Positions 35,940-45,107 of a stretch of DNA of 64,000 nt are shown piece by piece. Position 1 is the first letter of the stretch; every line of letters starts with the position of its first letter. The notes under the pieces were generated by a model. That model did no database searches. It saw nothing but the letters and a program-made list of their open reading frames with translations, and was not told the DNA's origin. A program made the position numbers and the translations under genes. Origin of the DNA: Geminocystis sp. NIES-3709 (GTDB taxonomy: Bacteria; Cyanobacteriota; Cyanobacteriia; Cyanobacteriales; Cyanobacteriaceae); assembly GCF_001548115.1 (NCBI RefSeq), contig NZ_AP014821.1, positions 2,483,262 to 2,547,261 of the forward strand, written 5' to 3'.

Positions 35940-36518
35940 ATGAAAAAATTACTAGGTACGGTTTTAGTTATTAGTGGTGTTATGGCTGGTGCCGCTAATG
36001 CTGAGATTCCACAATTAAATTACAAATGTGGAGGAAAAATTAATGTTCATGCTGATAAAGGAGGACCAGTTTATATTGATGGTCAAGAAGCTAGAATGAA
36101 AGTATTCAACAAAAATGCCTACGAGGCAAATCGTTCTGGAATTACTGTTTCTATTACCATAAATCCTAATGGTTCAACGGATGTCTCCTATACTGGTGCT
36201 GATGGAGTAAATGGTATTTGTCAGAATATAGCTCAAGGATCTTCTCATTCAAATTCATCACATTCAACAGGTAAAACACCAGCAAATCTTTATAGTACAA
36301 CACCTCCTCATTTAAAAGATTTAGTGGGTGCAAAAGCTGGACAAGCGGAAAATGAATTAATCTCAAGGGGTTATACTTATCACAACGCTGTTACCTTTGA
36401 AGGTGGCAAAAGTGCTTATTATACTGAAAATAAAACAGGATATTGTGTTGAAGTAGGTACTGTAGAGGGGCGTTACAGTTCTATTGTCTATAATTCTAGC
36501 GATCGATGTACTAAGTAG
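35940..36518 (+). CDS. Exported two-domain protein, paralogous C-terminal half
   Basis: 192 residues. Signal peptide (about 1-22, ending GAANA), a distinct N-terminal domain (YKCGGKINVHADKGGPVYIDG, RMKVFNKNAYEA, ITVSITINPNGS, GIC; residues about 27-97), then the same Ser/His linker and C-terminal domain as the gene upstream. The same N-terminal domain type occurs fused to this C-terminal type in other bacteria. The two genes are separated by 131 bp and share orientation. Roles are unknown; both products should be periplasmic or secreted, with disulfides. Confidence 0.75.
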   Translation: MKKLLGTVLVISGVMAGAANAEIPQLNYKCGGKINVHADKGGPVYIDGQEARMKVFNKNAYEANRSGITVSITINPNGSTDVSYTGADGVNGICQNIAQGSSHSNSSHSTGKTPANLYSTTPPHLKDLVGAKAGQAENELISRGYTYHNAVTFEGGKSAYYTENKTGYCVEVGTVEGRYSSIVYNSSDRCTK

Positions 36519-36519
36519 T
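36240..36519 (+). repeat. 280-bp duplicated 3' cassette, copy 2
   Basis: Second copy of 35530-35809. Mismatches cluster near the linker and in one short stretch around TATCACAACGCTG, leaving long identical runs elsewhere. This points to recent duplication or ongoing gene conversion. Confidence 0.9.
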
Positions 36520-36773
36520 ATTAGACAGGACAAAAATAGAGCATTGATGATTTGAGGGATGAATTTTAGTTGTTTAACTATTTACCAATTTTTGAATAAA
36601 TCAAAAAATCAAGAATTTGAACAAATCAAAAAATAAGATAAATTTAGTTCATATCTTGATTCACCAATGCTAACTTTAAATCTAAATATTGAGATATGAA
36701 ATTTAAGTTATATTGATACCGATAAAGCAAATAAGTCTTTATCAAAATTTTTCGATACTGAAAAGGAGATCCT

Positions 36774-36812
36774 ATGAATCAATACAACAAGGATCGAGTT
36801 ATTATTTGGTAA
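36774..36812 (+). CDS. Possible 12-residue leader peptide upstream of cobB
   Basis: ATG at 36774 follows an almost perfect Shine-Dalgarno (AAAAGGAGAT, 36761-36770) at good spacing, which is unusual in this AT-rich window. The frame encodes MNQYNKDRVIIW and stops at TAA 36810-36812, 45 nt before cobB. It may be a leader peptide, or the beginning of a gene lost by mutation. It lies in the 339-bp gap 36519-36857, in which nothing else was seen. Confidence 0.3.
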   Translation: MNQYNKDRVIIW

Positions 36813-36857
36813 TAAAGCCTAAAGTCAGATTTTTAAGATCTGAAGATTAAACAATTT

Positions 36858-38207
36858 ATGGCATTAATTATTGCCGGTGAAAGAAGCGGAGTAGGAAAAA
36901 CTACCATTACTTTAGCCTTACTATCATGGTTAAAAAATCAGGGAAAATCTGTACAGTCTTTTAAAGTAGGTCCTGATTATATTGACCCTATGTTTCATAC
37001 TGCTGTCACTGGTTTACCCTGTCGTAATCTTGATCCCATTTTAACTTCTGAAGACTATGTTCGATCAAGTTTTTCTCATCATAGTGCAAATGCTGAGATT
37101 AGTATTATTGAAGGAGTTATGGGATTATATGATGGTGTTCCCAATAGTAATTATTTTGCCTATGGTAGTACTGCTCATATCGCAAAGTTATTAAAAATTC
37201 CTGTTATTTTAATCATTGATTGCAGTAAATTAAGTACTTCGATCGGGGCAATTGTATATGGATATGTTAATCTCGATCGAGAGGTTAAAATTGTGGGAAT
37301 TGTTTTAAATAAAGTAGGTACGGAAAAACATTTATCCTTGTTAAAAGAAGGATTAAAAATATGTTCAATTCCCATAATGGGAATCTGGTTTCGAGAAAAA
37401 AATATCGAGTTACCTTCCCGTCATTTAGGCTTAATTCCTACCGCCGAAATTACTTTCTACCAAGACATTATTCAGCAATTAACCTCCATTGCTCAAAATA
37501 ATTTTAATTGGAATTTACTAACTCCTTATCTCGAAGAAAAAAAATCTCATCTTGATTATAATTTATTTTATTTTACCCTTAAGAAAACTGGTAAATTTAG
37601 AATGGCGATCGCTTATGACAAAGCCTTTAATTTTTATTACCAAGATAACCTCGATATTTTAGAAAAATTAGGAATAGAATTATTATTTTTTAGTCCAATT
37701 AGTGATCAAAAAATTCCTGACAATATTCAAGGAATATACCTAGGGGGGGGATTTCCTGAAATTTTTGCCTCCGAATTAGCTAATAACAACAAGATGAAAG
37801 AGTCTTTAAAACAAGCTATCAATGAAGGAATTTTTACCTATGCAGAATGCGGAGGCATGATGTATTTATCGGAAAAAATCATCGACTTTAACGGTAAATC
37901 ATGGGAAATGATAGGGGTTTTACCGAATACAGCTATTATGAGTAAAAAATTAACATTAGGTTATCGAGAAGCAAAAATTTTAATTGATAATAAACTTATA
38001 AAAAATAACGAAATTTTAAGAGGTCATGAATTTCATCGAGCAAAAAATCTAAGTATTTCTAACAGTTCAATATTAGAAATTAAAGATTATTATACTCAAC
38101 AAATATTATCCTATCAAGGATGGCAAATAAAAAATATTTATGCTTCTTATTTACATATTCATTTTGCTAATTATATTTCCTTTATTCAAAAACTTTTAAA
38201 ACAATAA
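36858..38207 (+). CDS. cobB: Cobyrinate a,c-diamide synthase
   Basis: 449 residues. N-terminal P-loop GERSGVGKTTIT, then VGPDYIDPMFH and EGVMGLYDG; C-terminal class I glutamine amidotransferase domain with the nucleophile Cys in YAECGGMMYLSE and GHEFHRA. The enzyme amidates the a and c side chains of cobyrinate with glutamine and ATP in (pseudo)cobalamin synthesis. No other cobalamin gene or B12 riboswitch was seen next to it. A short possible leader frame precedes it. Confidence 0.93.
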   Translation: MALIIAGERSGVGKTTITLALLSWLKNQGKSVQSFKVGPDYIDPMFHTAVTGLPCRNLDPILTSEDYVRSSFSHHSANAEISIIEGVMGLYDGVPNSNYFAYGSTAHIAKLLKIPVILIIDCSKLSTSIGAIVYGYVNLDREVKIVGIVLNKVGTEKHLSLLKEGLKICSIPIMGIWFREKNIELPSRHLGLIPTAEITFYQDIIQQLTSIAQNNFNWNLLTPYLEEKKSHLDYNLFYFTLKKTGKFRMAIAYDKAFNFYYQDNLDILEKLGIELLFFSPISDQKIPDNIQGIYLGGGFPEIFASELANNNKMKESLKQAINEGIFTYAECGGMMYLSEKIIDFNGKSWEMIGVLPNTAIMSKKLTLGYREAKILIDNKLIKNNEILRGHEFHRAKNLSISNSSILEIKDYYTQQILSYQGWQIKNIYASYLHIHFANYISFIQKLLKQ

Positions 38208-38481
38208 TTTAACTACCATTAATATAGATTTATAATATTTATGAGATAAATTATACTTAGTACTCAACAACCAATAGTTAGCAATAAAAAATGATAACTT
38301 TATCTTTCATTATTGCGTGAATTGCTGAAATCATCAAATTTTTAAAATATAATTTATCCCAGATTGTTTATTATTATTTCCATTTACAAAAATTGATATA
38401 TTGGGATCTTGAAAACAATAAATCAATATAATAGAATCAAGGATAAATAAAGATAAATATAAAAGATAAGAGGTTTAATAT

Positions 38482-39513
38482 ATGTTCAAAAAAATAGTTT
38501 CTTTCTTAAATCAAGACGTAACGAATATAAAAAAAGAAGCATTAGGCACAGAAACCATATCTCAAATAAGTGTTAATCTTCATAATCAAGCCTTATCAGA
38601 AATTAAGATATTATCTAGTATTGCTAAAACTTTAGATAACTCATCTTTTCAAAATCCAGACTTTTTATTTTACATTAAAATTAAATCTTTTTTTGCTACT
38701 AATAGAGAACAATATCAAGGATTACAACAGAGTGCAGAGTTATTAGATCTTGCAGTTCAAGCTCAAGCTAATTTTTTAAAGATCGAACAAACAGAATTGC
38801 GTTATCGTAGCATGAAACAACAGGAATATTATAATTTTGTGATGAATTTTTTAGGAGAAAAATTTGCTGAAGATGATAATGTAGATAATCCAGAAGGAGC
38901 AAATGTGATAGCGAAAAAGAAAGAGAAAAATCACTATTCTCCTGAAGAATTTAAGCAACAAATTCGAGTAAAATTAGAGGAAATAAAATCCACAATTAAA
39001 ACAGATCAAGGTAAAGCAGCATTAGAAGATTATACTCGATCGTTGGAGGCACTGGCCGCAAAAAAAGATATAGGATTAAAACTACTTTACCTATTCAAAA
39101 AGTTTAACTTAACAGACTTTTCTATTTTAAAAACTATTTCTGATATGGTAATTTATCTACAAGATAAAAATATGCAAAATATGAAAGCCATGCAGGATTT
39201 AGTAATGAAGAATCAAGATGTTTTTTTAAAAGTAGGAAAGATTATAGGTATTCCCAAAACAAAAGAAACTCCTGAAAGTTATGGTAGAATTTTACAATAT
39301 TTAGCTCTTAGTAAAAAGCATGAAAATTCTATTAAACAATTTACAAAATTAATGGATGTTCTGAAACAATGGCAAAATTTTTATAAAACCATTAGTGATA
39401 TTCGTGAACAATATCCAGCTACTCAATATCAACAACCTGATGAATTTAAACAAGAGATTCCGGGATTATCTATTTATCAAAATTATGGAGAATATTTACC
39501 CATATTCAAATAA
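38482..39513 (+). CDS. Conserved-looking all-helical protein of unknown function
   Basis: 343 residues, predicted almost entirely helical, with no signal peptide or membrane segment. There is a charged linker at about 130-160 (KKKEKNHYSPEEF). The C-terminus ends LSIYQNYGEYLPIFK. No motif I recognise. A Shine-Dalgarno-like AGAGG precedes the ATG. It is 70 bp upstream of the TrpD2-like gene in the same orientation, so the two could be co-transcribed. Function not assigned. Confidence 0.6.
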   Translation: MFKKIVSFLNQDVTNIKKEALGTETISQISVNLHNQALSEIKILSSIAKTLDNSSFQNPDFLFYIKIKSFFATNREQYQGLQQSAELLDLAVQAQANFLKIEQTELRYRSMKQQEYYNFVMNFLGEKFAEDDNVDNPEGANVIAKKKEKNHYSPEEFKQQIRVKLEEIKSTIKTDQGKAALEDYTRSLEALAAKKDIGLKLLYLFKKFNLTDFSILKTISDMVIYLQDKNMQNMKAMQDLVMKNQDVFLKVGKIIGIPKTKETPESYGRILQYLALSKKHENSIKQFTKLMDVLKQWQNFYKTISDIREQYPATQYQQPDEFKQEIPGLSIYQNYGEYLPIFK

Positions 39514-39583
39514 TTTTTGGCAAAAATCATGATTTTTAGATAATAATTTATTTAGTGTTAGTTTTGCCAAAGGTTGATTAAAA

Positions 39584-40639
39584 ATGAGTAGTGAATTTCG
39601 AGAATTATTAAAAAAAATTGGTAGTGGAGCTCACACCCACAAAAATTTAACTCGTCAACAAGCGGCTTTTGCCTTAGAAATGATGTTAACTGGAGTGGCT
39701 ACTCCTGCACAAATAGGAGCATTTTTAATCGCCCATCGCATCAAACGCCCCACTGGAGAGGAATTGGCGGGAATGTTGGACACTTACACAAAATTGGGGG
39801 TAGTGTTACCAAATAATCTTAAAAATCCTCTGACTATTCTTGGCATTCCCTATGATGGTAGAACAAGACACGCTCCCATTTCTCCTATTACTGCTCTTAT
39901 TTTATCAGCGATCGAAGTTCCTGTGTTGATGCACGGAGGAAGAAAAATGCCAACGAAATATGGGCTAACTTTAGCGGAAATTTGGAAAAGTTTAGGAATA
40001 GATTTGATAAATTTATCTTTAAGTCAAGTAAGAGAATTACTAACAGAGACGAACTTTGGTTTTCTTTATTTACCCCAACATTTTCCTTTAGCGGATGAAT
40101 TTGTGCAATATCGAGAGGAAATTGGCAAACGTCCTCCTATTGCTACTTTAGAATTGATATGGCAACCCTACGAGGGAAATAGTCATCTCATGGCAGGTTA
40201 TGTACACCCTCCTACAGAAAAAATGATTAGAGAGGCTTTAAGTTTAAGGGGAGTGAAAAAATTTACTTTGATTAAAGGTTTGGAAGGTAGCGGAGATTTG
40301 AAGTTAGAGCAAACTAATATTATTGTAATTGACAGTCAAGATAGTGAGGAAGGTTTTCAATATCTTAAGGTCAATCCTTTCCATTATGACTTAAAAGGGA
40401 ATGATCCTTCATTGTCAGATCACCAAGAATATTTTAACCAATTAGAACGCACGATCGCAGGGGAAAATACTGCTTTGACTTTGAGTGGAATTTTAAATGG
40501 TGGTTTTTATCTGTGGCGTTGTAATATTACAAGCTCGATCGAGGAGGGTTTTACTATGGCAGAAAAATTAATTACCGAAGGAAAACTACAAATACAACTA
40601 GAAAAAATAAAACAAAAATTGGTGAAGAGGAGATGTTAG
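39584..40639 (+). CDS. TrpD2/YbiB-type phosphoribosyltransferase-like protein
   Basis: 351 residues with the anthranilate phosphoribosyltransferase fold: N-terminal helical domain (LTRQQAAFALEMMLTGVATPAQIGAFLIAHRIK), then PYDGRTRHAPISP and VPVLMHGGRKMPTKYG in place of the TrpD KHGNR..SS motif, and LIKGLEGSGDL. These changes are typical of the TrpD2 group, which binds DNA or other ligands and is not thought to make tryptophan. True trpD is presumably elsewhere. Confidence 0.78.
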   Translation: MSSEFRELLKKIGSGAHTHKNLTRQQAAFALEMMLTGVATPAQIGAFLIAHRIKRPTGEELAGMLDTYTKLGVVLPNNLKNPLTILGIPYDGRTRHAPISPITALILSAIEVPVLMHGGRKMPTKYGLTLAEIWKSLGIDLINLSLSQVRELLTETNFGFLYLPQHFPLADEFVQYREEIGKRPPIATLELIWQPYEGNSHLMAGYVHPPTEKMIREALSLRGVKKFTLIKGLEGSGDLKLEQTNIIVIDSQDSEEGFQYLKVNPFHYDLKGNDPSLSDHQEYFNQLERTIAGENTALTLSGILNGGFYLWRCNITSSIEEGFTMAEKLITEGKLQIQLEKIKQKLVKRRC

Positions 40640-41138
40640 GTATTAGGTTAAAGAATGAAAAATCAATCCTTTTAGACTATCAAAGGTGTAGAACAATACG
40701 TTAGTTGTCCAAAAAAATAAGGTAAAAAATGCTGAGTTTTTGACTAAAAATGGTTAAAATTGTGTACTTTTTTGTTAATTTATTGTGGCTAAACTATTGA
40801 TTTTAATAGCTTTATGAGTTATTCAGCAAACCCTAATTAAACATAATTATTTCTCACGACTCATATAGGATTGCTATAGATAATATAGATAAATTAACTG
40901 AAAGAAAAAAAAGAAGTAGTTAGATGTCAATAAACTCATTCTTTAAAACCTAATACCTAATATCTAATACCTTCAATTAATTCTATTCCGAATCAAAAAG
41001 TGAAAAAGAAAGAGAATCGAGATTTAATTTGACTTTAACTAGACTTTAAGTCATAACCAATTAACAAAAAAGGAGAGAATTAGATTAAGATAATTTGATT
41101 ATAAAAATTCACTATATATAGAAACTGAGGATTTACAA
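40640..41138. other. Intergenic region upstream of mreB
   Basis: 499 bp without a gene. It includes a short ACCTAATACCTAATATCTAATACCTT run (about 40950-40976) related to the degenerate core found in repeats R1 and R2. AAGGAGAGA at 41070-41078 is 60 bp from the mreB ATG, too far to serve it. The mreB promoter should lie here but was not identified. Confidence 0.45.
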
Positions 41139-42170
41139 ATGGGTTTATTCGATCGCTTTTCCGAATCTCAAGATATGGGTATCGATTTAGGTACAGCGAA
41201 CACTTTAATATATATTCCGGGTAAAGATATTGTCTTAGATGAGCCTTCCGTCATTGCCATTGATGATAATAAAAATGAAGCGATCGCAGTAGGAAAAGAA
41301 GCCCAAAAAATGTTAGGACGCACCCCCCAAAATGTCAGAACCATCAGACCATTAAAAGACGGTGTTATTACAGACGTAAAAGAAACGGAAATGATGCTAA
41401 GGGAGTTTATCAAAAAAGCCAGAGGGAATAATAATTTAACTCGTTCTCGTATTATTGTAGGCGTTCCCAGTGGTATTACTTCCGTCGAAAGAAAAGCCGT
41501 AGAAGAAGCCATGGAAACATCTGGTGCGATCGATAATATAGAATTTATTGATGAACCCATAGCGGCGGCCATCGGCGCCGGATTACCCGTTGATGAGCCA
41601 GTCGGTAGCATGATTGTTGATATTGGGGGAGGAACAACGGAAGTAGCTGTTTTAAGTCTTCAAGGTATTGTCTTAAGTGATTCCGTAAGAATAGCAGGAG
41701 ACGAAGTTACTGACGCTATTAAACGTTATCTCAAACGCACTTATAACTTGATTATCGGTGAAAGAACCGCAGAACAAATCAAAATGCAAATCGGATCTGC
41801 ATATCCCACCGATGATGATCAGGAAACGATGGAAATTAGGGGATTAAATATAGTGTCAGGATTACCCAAAACCGTTACCATAACCATCGAAGAAATCAGA
41901 GAATGTATCGCTGATACCGTTGAATCAATTATTGATGCTATCAAAAAAATTCTTGAACAAACTCCCCCTGAATTGGCTGGAGATATTATCGATCGAGGTA
42001 TCATGTTAGCAGGAGGTGGTGCATTACTAAGGGGTTTAGACAGTCTTATCGCCAATGAAACCGGAATTATCACCCATATTGCGCCTAATCCTCTAAAGTG
42101 TGTGGTTTATGGTACAGGGAAAGTATTAGAAGATTATGAGCGATTAGCAAGAACAAGTCGGAAAAGATAG
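41139..42170 (+). CDS. mreB: Rod shape-determining protein MreB
   Basis: 343 residues, full length. Actin-fold nucleotide motifs: DLGTANTLIYI (phosphate 1), VGVPSGITSVERKAV, IDEPIAAAIGAG, DIGGGTTEVAVL (phosphate 2) and LAGGGALLRGLD. MreB polymerises under the inner membrane and guides peptidoglycan synthesis. In most bacteria mreC and mreD follow; here the next gene, 132 bp on, is a DnaJ-type co-chaperone, so mreCD are elsewhere or absent. Confidence 0.95.
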   Translation: MGLFDRFSESQDMGIDLGTANTLIYIPGKDIVLDEPSVIAIDDNKNEAIAVGKEAQKMLGRTPQNVRTIRPLKDGVITDVKETEMMLREFIKKARGNNNLTRSRIIVGVPSGITSVERKAVEEAMETSGAIDNIEFIDEPIAAAIGAGLPVDEPVGSMIVDIGGGTTEVAVLSLQGIVLSDSVRIAGDEVTDAIKRYLKRTYNLIIGERTAEQIKMQIGSAYPTDDDQETMEIRGLNIVSGLPKTVTITIEEIRECIADTVESIIDAIKKILEQTPPELAGDIIDRGIMLAGGGALLRGLDSLIANETGIITHIAPNPLKCVVYGTGKVLEDYERLARTSRKR

Positions 42171-42302
42171 TTAGGAGTTAGGAATTGGAGTTTTAGAGTT
42201 CAGATTAGGTGTTAGATGTTCTGGAAAAAACATAACTTATTCAAATTAGAACTATTATAATTCTAAAGTATCTGTTGAATTTTAGAAAGAAAGAGAAAAA
42301 AT

Positions 42303-43283
42303 ATGGGGGCTGCAGATTATAAAGATTACTATTCAGTGTTGGGAGTTAACAAAAGTGCTACTTCTGATGAGATAAAAAAAGCATTTCGGAAACTAGCCGT
42401 AAAATATCATCCTGACAGAAATCCTGATAATAAAGCCGCCGAAGAAAAATTTAAAGAAATTAGTGAAGCCTACGAAGTTTTAGGAGACACCGAAAAACGT
42501 AAAAAATATGATCAATTTGGTCGTTATTGGCAACAAGCAGGACAGGGTGTAAAATCTCCTTGGGGTAGTCAGGGTGCGAAAACTACTAACGTCAATAACT
42601 TTAATTTTGGAGATTATGGTAGTTTTGATGAATTTATTAATGACTTATTAGCTCGTCCTTTTGGCACAAATGCTCGTAGTAGTCGCCCGAATAGTTCTGG
42701 ATTTAATCAAGGTTTTAATACTCAGTCTCAATCTAGTAATGGTAAAGGAAATGATGTGGAGCAAAGTATCAGTCTTACCTATAGTCAAGCCTATAACGGT
42801 GTTGAAACAAAACTCAATTTATCTTCAGAAAGTGTCAATGTCAAAATTCCTGCCGGGGCAAAAAATGGTACAAAAATTAGGTTAAAAGGAAAAGGGCAAA
42901 TTAATCCCCTGACAAAACAACGGGGAGATCTTTATCTTAAAGTAGAACTTAAACCTCATGATTTTTTTCAATTTGAGGATGACAAGTTAGTTTGTGAAGT
43001 CCCTATTACTCCTTATGAAGCGGTTTTAGGTGGTGAAATTAATGTGCCTACTCCTCAAGGAGAGGTTAAGGTGAAAATTCCTGCTGGTATTCGTCAAGGA
43101 CAATCTTTGAGGCTTAAAGGTAAAGGGTGGAGTAGTGCGAAAGGAGATTATGGAGATTTATTTGTTAAAGTTTCGATCGCTACTCCTCAAAATATTAGTA
43201 ATCAAGAAAAAGAATACTATGAAAAAATTAGACAGATCAATAAAGACAATCCCCGTGCTGATTTAGGTAAAGTTCAACTATAA
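42303..43283 (+). CDS. DnaJ/CbpA-type co-chaperone without zinc finger
   Basis: 326 residues. J domain at 1-75 with the HPD motif ([10 protein letters not shown]), a Gly/Ser/Asn-rich linker (about 85-150) and the two-part DnaJ C-terminal substrate domain (about 155-310: [46 protein letters not shown]). The CxxCxGxG zinc fingers are missing, so it is a type II DnaJ/CbpA protein that stimulates DnaK ATPase. It stands between mreB and hemD, all on the plus strand. Confidence 0.9.
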   Translation: MGAADYKDYYSVLGVNKSATSDEIKKAFRKLAVKYHPDRNPDNKAAEEKFKEISEAYEVLGDTEKRKKYDQFGRYWQQAGQGVKSPWGSQGAKTTNVNNFNFGDYGSFDEFINDLLARPFGTNARSSRPNSSGFNQGFNTQSQSSNGKGNDVEQSISLTYSQAYNGVETKLNLSSESVNVKIPAGAKNGTKIRLKGKGQINPLTKQRGDLYLKVELKPHDFFQFEDDKLVCEVPITPYEAVLGGEINVPTPQGEVKVKIPAGIRQGQSLRLKGKGWSSAKGDYGDLFVKVSIATPQNISNQEKEYYEKIRQINKDNPRADLGKVQL

Positions 43284-43352
43284 AATAATTCGTCATTGAT
43301 CAAATCAAAACATCAAATAAACTAAACTTTCACTAAGCCTAAGTACTTAATA

Positions 43353-44168
43353 ATGATTAACTATAAAGAATCTTATCCTCTTGCAGGAGAAACTATTTTA
43401 GTAACTCGTGCAGTTTCAGCTAATAATGAATTTAGACAACTCCTAGAAACAAAAGGGGCAACAGTATTAGAATTTCCAGCCTTAGTAATTAAACCTCCTT
43501 CCACTTGGCAATTCTTAGATAATGCGATCGAGTCTTTATCACAATATAATTGGCTAATTTTAACCTCGGCCAACGGAGTTGAATATTTTTTTCAAAGATT
43601 ACATCATTTAGGCAAAAATAAAAACAATTTAAAAAACTTAAAAATTGCAGTGGTAGGTAAAAAAACTGCTCAATATTTAGAAAAATACGGAGTTTGCGCG
43701 GATTTTATTCCTCCAGATTTTATTGCCGATTCTTTAGTTGCCCATTTTCCTGAATCGTTGCCTCAACAAGAAATTTTATTTCCCAGAGTTGAAAGTGGTG
43801 GTAGAGAAACTTTAGTTCAAGAATTAACTCAAAAAGGTGCAAAAGTCACCGAAATTCCGGCTTATCAATCAGGATGTCCTGATTCTATAGATGAAACCTC
43901 ATGGGATGCTTTAAGAAATGAAGTTATTAGCATGATCACTTTTGCTAGTTCTAAAACCGTTCAAAACTTTTATTCTTTGGTTAATCAAGCAATTGCTGAG
44001 TATCCCAATCTAACACTTGATTCTTTATTAAAAGATATTTCGATCGTATCCATTGGACCACAAACTTCTTTAACCTGTCAAAAACTATTAAAACGAGTAG
44101 ATATAGAAGCGCAAGAATATACTCTTGAAGGTTTAACCAAAGCAATAATAACAAAAATTAATAATTAA
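43353..44168 (+). CDS. hemD: Uroporphyrinogen-III synthase
   Basis: 271 residues. HemD two-lobed fold with GETILVTRA at the start, WLILTSANGVEYFF, AVVGKKTAQYLEKYG, LFPRVESGGRETL and ITFASSKTVQNF. The enzyme closes and inverts ring D of hydroxymethylbilane, the step shared by heme, chlorophyll, phycobilin and cobalamin synthesis. Sequence conservation in HemD is low, but the motif order fits. It is the last gene before the chlH-associated accessory segment. Confidence 0.88.
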   Translation: MINYKESYPLAGETILVTRAVSANNEFRQLLETKGATVLEFPALVIKPPSTWQFLDNAIESLSQYNWLILTSANGVEYFFQRLHHLGKNKNNLKNLKIAVVGKKTAQYLEKYGVCADFIPPDFIADSLVAHFPESLPQQEILFPRVESGGRETLVQELTQKGAKVTEIPAYQSGCPDSIDETSWDALRNEVISMITFASSKTVQNFYSLVNQAIAEYPNLTLDSLLKDISIVSIGPQTSLTCQKLLKRVDIEAQEYTLEGLTKAIITKINN

Positions 44169-44295
44169 GGCCATTTCCAAGAAAGAATTTACCCATCTTC
44201 TTTATAATTTCCTCTTTGTGTTTTGGGGGCTAGGGGGATTTAGCAGGTATATTTATTATTAGAAATCACCTAAATTATTTCCCTAGACACAACAT

Positions 44296-44483
44296 TAACG
44301 GTACTTAAACTAAAAATATCAAGCTATGAGTCTCAAATCTTTATTAATCAAAGACTTTACATCAATCAATAACTTTTCCTTGTATAGCAAGAGTTTTAGC
44401 TATTTTAATGCTGTTGACCTAAATCCCTTACTCTGACTATATTTAAAGCTATTTTCCAAAAAAAATTTTTGAAAGTACCGTTA
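44296..44483. mobile_element. MITE-like 188-bp element with 11-bp inverted ends
   Basis: TAACGGTACTT (44296-44306) and AAGTACCGTTA (44473-44483) are perfect inverted repeats enclosing non-coding DNA. The size and structure resemble a miniature inverted-repeat element. No convincing target duplication flanks it, so it may be old. Confidence 0.45.
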
Positions 44484-44491
44484 TGAGACAA

Positions 44492-44550
44492 TTAATGATT
44501 ACTCAATGCTTTCGATGCGATCGAACTCTTCTTGATAGAATTATTGTAAT
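44492..44550 (-). pseudogene. chlH 3'-end remnant A (stop-codon side)
   Basis: Aligns without gaps to 48236-48294 of chlH, at roughly 85% identity. On the minus strand it still reads FYQEEFDRIESIE-stop, against [13 protein letters not shown]-stop in ChlH, and the match continues a few bases past the stop codon (44499-44501). Upstream of it the frame has a stop and the similarity ends. It is in the same orientation as chlH. Confidence 0.8.
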
Positions 44551-44635
44551 CTTAGAATCTTATGTTTTTTGTGGGAGATTTCTCATAAAATATACTTCGA
44601 TCGACTCTCCTCGATATAATAGTTAGAGTTAAAAT

Positions 44636-44857
44636 TTATAATAAATTAATGAATTCATCTATAGTTAAACCCGCATTTTTTATAATTGTTCTTAATGTGC
44701 CGTTGGCAATATTTTTATGATTAGGTACAACTATTTGTGAAAAAGGGCTATCTTTTCTTAAAATAATGTGACTTCCTTCTTGACGTTTTTGATAATAACC
44801 AATTTTTGCTAATGCTTTAATACACACTTTTCCCGAAATATTGGGAATTTTTGTCAT
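44636..44857 (-). CDS. hicA: HicA-type mRNA interferase toxin
   Basis: 73 residues. The double-stranded-RNA-binding-like fold has the catalytic His in QEGSHIILRK, VVPNHKNIANGTLR and the C-terminal IIKNAGLTIDEF. HicA cleaves mRNA when not held by HicB. Its start overlaps the end of hicB by 4 nt (ATGA), so translation is coupled. The order is antitoxin first, the reverse of the E. coli hicAB locus. Confidence 0.9.
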   Translation of the reverse strand: MTKIPNISGKVCIKALAKIGYYQKRQEGSHIILRKDSPFSQIVVPNHKNIANGTLRTIIKNAGLTIDEFINLL

Positions 44858-45060
44858 ACCGCTACTAATAAGGCATCAAAATTTTCAGCAGGAATGGGGA
44901 TATTATCCTCTTCTAAGGCTTTGATATAACCTTTAATAGCTTCTTTTATGTTGATTAAGGCTATTTCTTTGGTTTTCCCTTGAGAAACACAACCTTTTAA
45001 ACTAGGACATTCTGCAATCCAATAACCATCTTCATCTCGATATAATAAAACTTGTCTCAT
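44854..45060 (-). CDS. hicB: HicB-type antitoxin
   Basis: 68 residues, with the HicB partial RNase H-like fold (LLYRDEDGYWIAECPSLKGCVSQGKTKEIALINIKEAI). There is no C-terminal DNA-binding domain, as in the short HicB forms. It should neutralise the toxin encoded just downstream. A chlH 3'-end remnant lies immediately upstream (45108-45174), so the pair sits between two chlH fragments. Confidence 0.9.
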   Translation of the reverse strand: MRQVLLYRDEDGYWIAECPSLKGCVSQGKTKEIALINIKEAIKGYIKALEEDNIPIPAENFDALLVAV

Positions 45061-45107
45061 GTTATTTTATTTACATTAGTTAATATCGTTTTGATTTTAT
45101 CAAATAT

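Larger units (their letters stand above)
44169..44635. other. Boundary between hemD and the accessory segment
   Basis: 467 bp without an intact gene. It contains a 188-bp sequence with perfect 11-bp inverted ends (44296-44483) and, 8 bp further, a decayed copy of the chlH 3' end (44492-44550). The remainder up to hicA (44551-44635) is AT-rich and has no recognised feature. Confidence 0.6.

Noticed and set aside
36519-36857. Cobalamin riboswitch before cobB
   Set aside because: No B12-box-like conserved sequence was found in the gap.
44169-44300. Terminator after hemD
   Set aside because: No stem followed by a T run was found within 130 bp of the stop codon.
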